From Myxococcota bacterium (GTDB lineage Bacteria > Myxococcota > Polyangia > GCA-2747355 > JAKLHH01): a stretch of DNA of 6,353 nucleotides. Every line of letters starts with the position of its first letter. The first letter of the stretch is position 1. Under the pieces are notes generated by a model. That model was given only the letters and a program-made list of their open reading frames with translations. It had not been told where the DNA came from and ran no database searches. Positions 1 to 4,545 of this stretch are shown in pieces. Location: assembly GCA_022710245.1 (NCBI GenBank), contig JAKLHH010000463.1:1-6353 (forward strand), read 5' to 3'. Both the position numbers and the translations under genes were made by a program.

Positions 1-2
1 GA

Positions 3-101
3 TCGCGGCAGCTGCCCGCCACCGCCCAACGTGCGGGGCGCCGCTCGTATGTGCTTGTCGCGGCAGCTGCCCGCCACCGCCCAACGTGCGGGGCGCCGCT
101 C
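3..101. repeat. 44-bp perfect direct repeat, two copies
   Basis: Positions 3-46 and 58-101 are identical over 44 bp and are separated by an unrelated 11-bp spacer, giving a 55-bp period. Each copy contains the 10-bp palindrome GGCAGCTGCC (7-16 and 62-71) and a GGCGCC palindrome near its end. The first copy starts two bases from the window edge, so the array may continue upstream. No reading frame is favoured across it, and 55 is not a multiple of three, so a coding repeat is unlikely. It could be a dispersed intergenic repeat or a tandem duplication. Its function is unknown. Confidence 0.85.
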
Positions 102-103
102 CT

Positions 104-384
104 ACCCTAACTCCGCCTCAAGGTATCCGCCATAAACAAGAGAGACGGCGCGCGGGGACCCCCGCTCGAGGGCCCCTCCCCACCCCTCGCGTCCTCGCGG
201 TCGGGAGCCGTGCGGACCGCCACCGTCGGTGCCCGCTGCGGGCGACGAGGGGCGGGGCCTTGGCCCCTCCCGCGGCGCCCCACGCGCCGTCGCCCTGCAT
301 CTCTGCGCACCCAAGCGTGCCGGAGTCTCACCCAGCGGGCAGAGTGGCCTCGACGGCGCCTGGTCCTTAGGGCGGAGTTGGGGT
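104..384. mobile_element. Candidate MITE-like element with terminal inverted repeats
   Basis: The segment starts with ACCCTAACTCCGCC and ends with GGCGGAGTTGGGGT. Read as inverted repeats, the outermost 20 bp (104-123 against 365-384) match at 17 positions. Pairing stops abruptly at both outer edges. CCT lies directly outside each end (101-103 and 385-387), as a 3-bp target duplication would. The interior has no convincing gene but several GC-rich inverted repeats, for example GGGGCC-TT-GGCCCC at 254-267 and GCCCGC-T-GCGGGC. This matches a short non-autonomous element mobilised in trans. Only one copy is visible, so chance pairing in GC-rich DNA is not excluded. The family is not identified. 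Confidence 0.4.
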
Positions 385-385
385 C

Positions 386-411
386 CTACTTGTGCTACTT
401 GTGCGCTTGTG
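386..411 (+). repeat. 9-bp tandem repeat upstream of the sigma-factor gene
   Basis: CTACTTGTG occurs twice in tandem (386-394 and 395-403), followed by a shortened copy CGCTTGTG (404-411). It lies 44 bp before the ATG at 455, a plausible place for operator sites or promoter elements. The last copy ends in TTGTG, which resembles a weak -35 box, but no good -10 follows at the right distance. The regulatory role is inferred from position only. Confidence 0.6.
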
Positions 412-443
412 CGCGCGGCCAGGACCGTCATATCGTCGGCCCT

Positions 444-496
444 GAGGTGACGGGATGAGCGCGACGGTCGGCTACTTCCTCTCGCAGCTTCCCTAG
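444..496 (+). promoter_or_regulatory. Shine-Dalgarno and ATG of the sigma gene, cut off by an in-frame TAG
   Basis: GAGGTGA at 444-450 is a good Shine-Dalgarno sequence placed 4 bp before the ATG at 455. That ATG is in the same frame as the sigma-factor reading frame. It would encode MSATVGYFLSQLP and then meets TAG at 494-496. Two codons later comes GTG at 500, the first possible start of the long frame, and that GTG has no Shine-Dalgarno of its own. The simplest reading is that translation originally began at 455 and that the TAG is a substitution, for example from CAG or GAG, or a base-call error. The alternative is a 13-codon leader peptide with re-initiation at 500. Confidence 0.7.
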
Positions 497-499
497 CCG

Positions 500-1354
500 G
501 TGCGGGAGCGACTCGGCTCTGGACCGGAGCTCGACGCGGCCCTGACTGGGCTCCTCTCCAGCGCACGGACGGCCTGGCCCGAGGTGCGCCTCTCCGACGA
601 GGCCTTCCTCGCTCACCTGGGAGGCCGGCTGCCGGCGACGGCGGGCGCCGAGGCGCTCGGCGAGGTGCAGGCGGCTGACCTGTACCTGGCCTGCGCCTGC
701 GCGGCGGGCGAGCCGCACGCCCTCGCGGCCTTCGAGGCGCGGTTCATGCGTGGCCTTGATCCGGCGCTGGCGCGTCTCCGCCTCCCGACGGCCCAGGTCG
801 AGGAGGTCAAGCAGGTCCTCCGCGAGCGGCTCCTGGTCGGTCGGGCGACCCCCGACGGCGCCGAGGGGAGCCTGGCCGGCTACACGGGGCGCGGTCCGCT
901 CTCCGGTTGGCTGCGCGTCACCGCGGTCCGCGCGGCGCTCAAGCTGCTCAAGCGCGCGCGGCGCGAGGAGCCGGCCGAGGACGAGCTCATCTCGGCGCTC
1001 CCCTCCGGCGAGGAGGACCCCGAGCTGCAGCACCTGAAGGGGCTCTACCGGCGGGAGTTCAAGGAGGCCTTCGAGGCGGCGGTGCGCTCGCTCTCCAGCC
1101 GCGAGCGCAACCTGCTTCGCCACCACTACGCCGATGAGCTGAACATCGACGAGATCGGCCTCCTCTACCACGTCCACCGCGCGACGGTGGCGCGCTGGCT
1201 CTCCAAGGCGCGGCAGCACATCCTCGCCGCCACCCGCAAGCTGCTCATCCAGAAGCTCAACGTCCCCCGCGCCGAGTACGAGAGCATCATGCGGCTGATC
1301 CAGAGCCAGCTGCAGGTCTCGCTGGGCAGCGCGCTCAGGTCGCAGGTCGAGTAG
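500..1354 (+). CDS. Sigma-70 family RNA polymerase sigma factor, myxobacterial type
   Basis: The 284-residue product should direct RNA polymerase core to a specific promoter set. The region-2-like part spans about residues 60-150. It opens with DLYLACACAAGEPHALAAF and closes with GRGPLSGWLRVTAVRAALKL, the core-binding and -10 recognition helices. Region 4 spans about 188-250, with SLSSRERNLLRHHY and a helix-turn-helix (IDEIGLLYHVHRATVARWLS) for -35 recognition. The tail LIQSQLQVSLGSALRS and this arrangement resemble the sigma family expanded in Myxococcales (TIGR03001, Sig-70_gmx1); that assignment is from memory of the family. The start is doubtful: GTG 500 is the first start after an in-frame TAG, while the good ribosome-binding site belongs to ATG 455. 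Both sigma domains lie downstream and are intact. No kinase or anti-sigma gene is adjacent in the window; the gene converges on a transposase gene. Confidence 0.85.
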   Translation: MRERLGSGPELDAALTGLLSSARTAWPEVRLSDEAFLAHLGGRLPATAGAEALGEVQAADLYLACACAAGEPHALAAFEARFMRGLDPALARLRLPTAQVEEVKQVLRERLLVGRATPDGAEGSLAGYTGRGPLSGWLRVTAVRAALKLLKRARREEPAEDELISALPSGEEDPELQHLKGLYRREFKEAFEAAVRSLSSRERNLLRHHYADELNIDEIGLLYHVHRATVARWLSKARQHILAATRKLLIQKLNVPRAEYESIMRLIQSQLQVSLGSALRSQVE

Positions 1355-1356
1355 CA

Positions 1357-1452
1357 CCTCGCCGCAGCCGCTACCGCTTCGCCGCGGTCGCCACCGCTTC
1401 GCCGCGGCCGCTACCGCTACCGCTACCGCTTCGCCGCGGTCGCTACCGCTTC
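1357..1452. repeat. 20-bp tandem repeat between convergent genes, carrying CTAC/GTAG
   Basis: The unit CTACCGCTTCGCCGCGGTCG is seen at 1371-1390 and, identical, at 1423-1442. A copy with two changes lies at 1391-1410, partial copies at 1357-1370 and 1443-1452, and two extra CTACCG hexamers at 1411-1422. On the minus strand each unit ends in GTAG (GTGG in the 1391 copy), preceded by a small possible hairpin CCGC-GGCGAA-GCGG. The array follows the sigma gene's stop and encodes the last residues of the convergent transposase, whose TAG stop falls inside one GTAG. It may be simple slippage DNA or, more speculatively, a REP-like target of that transposase. Confidence 0.85.
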
Positions 1453-2190
1453 ACTCCGGAACCGTCGCCGGCTCGCCACCCCCGCAGGCGTCGGCCCGGG
1501 GATGGCGTTTGGATCAATCGGCCCGCCTCCCTTGCGCCAGCCGACGGAGAGCAGCCAGCTCCTCGGCGCGGCGACCGGACGCGGCGTGTCCGGAGGTGGG
1601 CGGCCGAAGCGCCAACCATCGAACCACGCCGCCGAGGAGAGCGGGTCGAGCCAGTTCCACGCGAGCCGCTCGCCGCGCTCCGCGCAGTGCCGGCGCGCGT
1701 TGCCGAGCACATAGTGGATGGCCGCCCTGGTCTCTGTTGGCGTCCGCTTGGCGCGGCCGCAGTAGCGCTCCTTGAAGACGCGCCCCCGCCGACCGAGCTT
1801 CTTGTTGATCGCGCGCGCGAGCCTCACCCCGAGGCCGCGCATGCCGAGCCCGAGCGCCTGCTTGCTGTCGGCCTCCGCGAGGAGGTGGAGGTGGCGGCCC
1901 TGAATGCAGAAGTGAACGACCCGGAACCCCTCACGCTCCTTGCCCTTCGCGATCGCCTCGAGGACGACCGCGGCGAGCGCCTTGCTGCGCAGGCCCGGCA
2001 GATCGTCCTCGATCTTGAGGGTGATGTGGAGGGGGTGCTGCGGCTTCACCTCGGGCCGCGCTCGGTGCGGTTCGGGACGGCGCTTGCCGGCCGGACGCCC
2101 GGCGTTCGCCCGACGGCCGCCCCAGGTCCGGGCGCGCAGCTCGAGCTGCACCGGCTCCGCGCGCTTTCCCTTCCCGGGCCTCTTGCTCAT
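1423..2190 (-). CDS. REP-associated-type tyrosine (HUH, Y1) transposase
   Basis: The 255-residue protein belongs to the single-domain HUH nucleases related to IS200/IS605 TnpA. These nick single-stranded DNA through a tyrosine. The HUH motif is H100-L-H102 within FCIQGRHLHLLAEA. The probable nucleophile is Y160 in IHYVLGNARRH, the position matching the YIxxNP helix of REP-associated transposases; Y143 (KERY) is an alternative. The N-terminal 50 residues are basic and probably disordered. The C-terminal part with DPLSSAAWFDGW and SWLLSVGWRK is a feature I associate with myxobacterial members. The domain looks complete. The ATG at 2188-2190 is supported by GGAGG 5 bp upstream (2196-2200 on the plus strand). 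The last dozen residues (RSEAVATAAKR) come from the adjoining tandem repeat, so the C-terminus may have been altered by repeat slippage. No partner TnpB is present. Confidence 0.88.
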   Translation of the reverse strand: MSKRPGKGKRAEPVQLELRARTWGGRRANAGRPAGKRRPEPHRARPEVKPQHPLHITLKIEDDLPGLRSKALAAVVLEAIAKGKEREGFRVVHFCIQGRHLHLLAEADSKQALGLGMRGLGVRLARAINKKLGRRGRVFKERYCGRAKRTPTETRAAIHYVLGNARRHCAERGERLAWNWLDPLSSAAWFDGWRFGRPPPDTPRPVAAPRSWLLSVGWRKGGGPIDPNAIPGPTPAGVASRRRFRSEAVATAAKR

Positions 2191-2228
2191 CGGAGCCTCC
2201 AGCGGATACTAGAAAAGGGCAGACAATG

Positions 2229-2256
2229 AGGATAGCAGTCGGGCCTGGTCTGTCAA
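2229..2256 (-). promoter_or_regulatory. Sigma-70-type promoter of the HUH transposase gene
   Basis: Read on the minus strand, a perfect -35 box TTGACA (2256-2251) is followed after 16 bp by TATCCT (2234-2229), which matches the -10 consensus TATAAT at four of six bases. Transcription would start near 2222, leaving a leader of about 30 nt that contains the GGAGG ribosome-binding site. It is the best promoter match I found in the window. The -35 box is also the outermost sequence (TGTCAA on the plus strand) of the proposed insertion-sequence remnant. Confidence 0.65.
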
Positions 2257-2530
2257 CCCTCGGTGCACAAGGGGGCACAAGAAGCCAGATCGGGGACATT
2301 CCTGACACCTTGGTTCGGAGACATCCCTGACAGGTAGGCAGCGGTTGCTCAGGGACATGCTTGACACTTTGGTTCGGAACCATTCCTGACAGGTGGGTAG
2401 TGCATGCCCGGGACCTCCTTGACACCCGCGGGCAGCCTCGGCGCAGGTCATGGAAAGCGACCGATCCAATGAAAGAGCGAGTGAAGTTCGTGCTGGAGTG
2501 GGAGACGCGTCGGAAGAAGCACGAACAATC
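2251..2530 (+). mobile_element. Decayed insertion-sequence end, IS481-like
   Basis: The segment begins TGTCAACCCTCGG, in keeping with the TGT ends of IS481/IS3-type elements. It continues through five repeated boxes with TGACA cores (2293-2424) and reaches the start of a transposase-like reading frame at 2469. This is the order expected at the left end of such an element: terminus, transposase-binding repeats, then transposase start. No catalytic domain and no second terminus follow. Beyond about 2530 the sequence changes into an unrelated 56-bp repeat. The right-hand boundary and the IS481 label are tentative because they rest on a short N-terminal match and the end sequence. Confidence 0.5.
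2293..2424 (+). repeat. Five GGGACATTCCTGACA boxes in a 59-bp rhythm
   Basis: Related 15-bp boxes lie at 2293-2307, 2318-2332, 2352-2366, 2377-2391 and 2410-2424. Their starts are 25, 34, 25 and 33 bp apart. Boxes 1 and 2 plus their spacer form a 59-bp unit that recurs as boxes 3 and 4, and box 5 begins a third unit. The short spacers CCTTGGTTCG and CTTTGGTTCG differ at one base. The long spacers are less conserved (GGTAGGCAGCGG against GGTGGGTAGTGC). Conservation of boxes over spacers suggests protein-binding sites, most simply transposase sites at an element end. Confidence 0.8.
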
Positions 2531-2531
2531 C
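2469..2531 (+). pseudogene. N-terminal fragment of an IS481-like transposase
   Basis: ATG at 2469 opens MKERVKFVLEWETRRKKHEQ. MKERVKFVLEWE resembles the opening of IS481-type DDE transposases as I remember them, where an N-terminal helix-turn-helix normally follows. Here the helix-turn-helix and the whole catalytic domain are missing. After about residue 20 the frame runs into arginine- and glycine-rich sequence and then the 56-bp repeat, where it stays open by chance to a stop at 2688-2690. No clear ribosome-binding site precedes the ATG. It is a non-functional remnant, and the family label rests on about a dozen residues. Confidence 0.45.
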
Positions 2532-2556
2532 CGACCAGGTCTCCGAGGAGCCCGAG

Positions 2557-2692
2557 GACGGGAGCTCGCCGGCGGTGAGGCGGTCGTTCCGGGCTGGGCT
2601 GGGAGGGAGCTCGACGGGAGCTCGCCGGCGGTGAGGCGGTCGTTCCGGGCTGGGCTCGGAGGGAGCTCGACGGGAGCTCGCCGGCGGTGAGG
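2557..2692. repeat. 56-bp tandem repeat, 2.4 copies
   Basis: Units start at 2557, 2613 and 2669, each with GACGGGAGCTCGCCGGCGGT. The two complete units differ at one base near their ends (GGGCTGGGAG against GGGCTCGGAG). The third stops after 24 bp. Each unit includes the palindromes GAGCTC and CGCCGGCG. As 56 is not a multiple of three, open frames that cross it do not repeat at the protein level, which argues against coding. It lies between the insertion-sequence remnant and the lipoprotein gene's leader. The near-identity of the units suggests recent duplication. Confidence 0.9.
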
Positions 2693-2724
2693 CCGCCAGC
2701 CCGGGTCAAAAAAACTATGCGACA

Positions 2725-2766
2725 CCTCGCCGGACCAGGGCTCGACCAGGCGAGGGGGAGGTCGAG
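2725..2766 (+). other. Possible H-type RNA pseudoknot upstream of the lipoprotein gene
   Basis: Two perfect 7-bp complementary pairs interlock. CCTCGCC (2725-2731) pairs with GGCGAGG (2749-2755), and CTCGACC (2741-2747), inside that loop, pairs with GGTCGAG (2760-2766). The order fits an H-type pseudoknot with loops of 9, 1 and 4 nt, or two competing hairpins. It lies 75 nt before the ATG at 2842, so it would be in the mRNA leader if transcription starts upstream, perhaps near the A-rich 2708-2718. Seven-base complements arise fairly easily in GC-rich DNA. No terminator T-tract follows. Confidence 0.25.
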
Positions 2767-2841
2767 AGCAACGAACGCAGGTCGGCGAGCGGCCGTGGGT
2801 GTCGCGAGGACCCGGTCTGCCCAACAGCCGGGAGGAGAGCC

Positions 2842-4383
2842 ATGCGGATCACGAACCTGAGGCGTCGTAATCTTGGGCATTTTGCTGCTGCAGTCCTGCT
2901 CGCGTTGAGCCTCGTCGGCTGCGGGCTCGAGGAGGGCGCGGAGGTGGGCAGCACCGAGGGCGCCGTCGTCGCCGACGACATCTACGCCAAGCTGAAGGCG
3001 GCCGAGGGTCTGCTGCCGCCGCCCACCGCGGAGGCCACCGCCGGGATGGGTGTCCTCGACGTCGAGACGGGGGAGTTCGTCGGCAAGATCGAGCAGATCC
3101 GGTACAACTCCCTCGGCAAACCCTACACCGTCAAGCCGACCGTCGTGGTGAACGCGCTCAAGGCGAAGCTGCAGTGGAGCTGCCTCAACCGTGGCAGCGC
3201 GTCCTTCTGGGTCGTCGCCAACGGCAAGTCGGCGACCGCCACGGCCGGGGTCGACACGGTGGCCATCAGCGTCGGCGACGCCACCAGCGTCAGCTGGTCG
3301 CTGCACTGCGCCGGCATCACCGTCTCCAGCTCCGCCCCGATCACCCACTATCTCTACGGCGCGGGCGCCTTCACCGTCCCGGCGCTGCCCATCACCATCG
3401 TCTACGAGCCGCCGCAGAACAAGGCGAAGAGCAACTACGCCCAGGTGACCTTCGGCGAGCAGAGCTCCTCGGTGATCAGCCTCTCCAGCTCGACCGACAC
3501 CAGCACCAAGACGTCCTCCTTCGACACGGTGACCAACGTGATGGGCGCCCTCACGACGGTGGCCAGCAAGGTCGGCGCCGGCACCGCGGCGACCCTGCTG
3601 AAGGCAGCCAGCGGGCTGATGGGCTCCGTCGAGACGACGACCACCGAGGGGACCACGGTGAACTCGGACAGCAGCCTCGGTCTGTCGGTCAGCTCCTCAC
3701 TCACCATCACCACCAACCTCCGCCAGGGGCCGGGCAAGGGTGACGTCTTCCTGTTCTACCGCGACGCCAGGATCGCCTGGGTGATGACCGGCGGCAGCCC
3801 CAAGCTGATGCTCCTCTCCCACGGCGGCATGGGCGTGCACGCGGCGGCCGATCTGCTGCAGGACCTTAGCGACCTCAAGGCGGGGCTGAAGGTTCCGGCC
3901 ACGACCATCTCGAAGCTCGACCAGACCACCCTCGAGTCGCTGCTCAAGCTCGATCCCTTCGTCCCGGCGGTCCCCTTCGCGCTCCCCGAGAGCCGCTTCC
4001 CGGTTGACCCGATGTCGCCCCTCATCGCCAGCACCGCGGGCATCGACTTTGACCTCGAGCACGCCATCACCGCGACGGACCGCACCGCCAAGCAGTCCTA
4101 CACGACCACGCTGAAGGACGCGCACGCCGGCTGGCTCAGCGCGCTCGGGATCGGCGCGGTCACCGAGAGCTCCTCGGTGAAGACGACCATCACCCAGGGC
4201 AGCGCGCAGCTCGACACGACCACCAGCAAGGTCAAGGCGAAGGTCCACCTGGACGCGAGCGCGGGCGAGAGCTACACGGTCGAGGTCTACTACGACCGCG
4301 TCCTCGGCAGCTTCGCGCTGAAGTCCCCCTCGCTCCCGTCGTCGATCGGCGTGGTGACCCCGCTCGGCTCGCCGCTCAAGTAG
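2842..4383 (+). CDS. Secreted lipoprotein of unknown function
   Basis: The 513-residue product is not recognised. A signal peptide (about 1-26: basic start, then FAAAVLLALSL) ends in a lipobox LVGC with lipidated Cys27. Gly at +2 would not retain it at the inner membrane under the E. coli rule. Cys114 and Cys156 could form a disulfide. The middle is striking: a Ser/Thr-rich segment (206-232), a small-residue hydrophobic stretch (233-263, with GALTTVASKVGAGTAATLLK), and a second Ser/Thr-rich segment (264-292). GPGKGDVFLFYRDARIAWVM (297-316) follows. A similar Thr/Ser-hydrophobic-Thr/Ser pattern recurs at 409-470 around GWLSALGIGAV, and the protein ends with SYTVEVYYDRVLGSFALK. Such polar beta segments flanking a hydrophobic hairpin recall beta-barrel pore formers, but that is only analogy. 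GGAGGAG (2831-2837) supports the start. Confidence 0.85.
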   Translation: MRITNLRRRNLGHFAAAVLLALSLVGCGLEEGAEVGSTEGAVVADDIYAKLKAAEGLLPPPTAEATAGMGVLDVETGEFVGKIEQIRYNSLGKPYTVKPTVVVNALKAKLQWSCLNRGSASFWVVANGKSATATAGVDTVAISVGDATSVSWSLHCAGITVSSSAPITHYLYGAGAFTVPALPITIVYEPPQNKAKSNYAQVTFGEQSSSVISLSSSTDTSTKTSSFDTVTNVMGALTTVASKVGAGTAATLLKAASGLMGSVETTTTEGTTVNSDSSLGLSVSSSLTITTNLRQGPGKGDVFLFYRDARIAWVMTGGSPKLMLLSHGGMGVHAAADLLQDLSDLKAGLKVPATTISKLDQTTLESLLKLDPFVPAVPFALPESRFPVDPMSPLIASTAGIDFDLEHAITATDRTAKQSYTTTLKDAHAGWLSALGIGAVTESSSVKTTITQGSAQLDTTTSKVKAKVHLDASAGESYTVEVYYDRVLGSFALKSPSLPSSIGVVTPLGSPLK

Positions 4384-4545
4384 GCGCTGCTCCTCGCGGC
4401 GCCGCCGCGCTTCGTCCCCGCCACGGCACCTCATCCGCCTTCCTTCATCCACCGCCCAGCGCGCCTCGCCACCGCCCACGACACCTCGCCCCCCTTGCCC
4501 TTCGCCCCCCGCCGGTCACGCTGATCAGCAGAGAGGGGGCGAGCC
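4384..4545 (+). other. Pyrimidine-rich intergenic spacer with a 20-bp imperfect repeat
   Basis: This 162-bp gap between the two exported-protein genes is C-rich on the plus strand. It holds two 20-bp units of the form CCACCGCCCA-N5-CCTCG (4449-4468 and 4469-4488) and a 10-bp palindrome GCTGATCAGC (4520-4529) just ahead of the purine-rich ribosome-binding site of the next gene. I see no intrinsic terminator and no clear sigma-70 promoter, so the two genes may share a transcript. The repeat and palindrome could be regulatory, but nothing beyond position supports this. Confidence 0.4.

Noticed and set aside
407..436. Sigma-70 promoter TTGTGC-18-TATCGT before the sigma gene
   Set aside because: Both boxes match consensus poorly and the implied start would fall on the ribosome-binding site. 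Too weak to annotate.
102..566. Possible genes in the first 450 bases on either strand
   Set aside because: All open frames there are Pro/Arg/Ala-rich, lack ribosome-binding sites and cross the inverted-repeat element borders or the sigma gene. No family is recognisable.
428..1357. Long open frame antisense to the sigma factor
   Set aside because: It mirrors the sigma gene in GC-rich DNA and has no family resemblance or ribosome-binding site, whereas the plus strand has clear sigma regions 2 and 4.
2361..2424. TTGACA boxes on the plus strand at 2361 and 2419 as promoters
   Set aside because: They are parts of the repeated 15-bp boxes, and no -10-like sequence lies 16-18 bp downstream of either.
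2557..2692. CRISPR-like direct repeats
   Set aside because: Units are contiguous with no variable spacers and only 2.4 copies; the 44-bp repeat at 3-101 has just one spacer. No cas gene is present.
2700..2718. A-tract (2708-2714) as an intrinsic terminator for a minus-strand transcript
   Set aside because: Read on the minus strand it gives a T-run, but the stem that would have to precede it is not immediately adjacent, and no minus-strand gene ends there.
2209..3348. Long minus-strand open frame across the repeats and lipoprotein start
   Set aside because: It runs through a 56-bp repeat that shifts frame, the IS remnant and the antisense of the lipoprotein gene, giving low-complexity Arg/Ala/Pro sequence. 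It is a by-product of few stops in GC-rich DNA.
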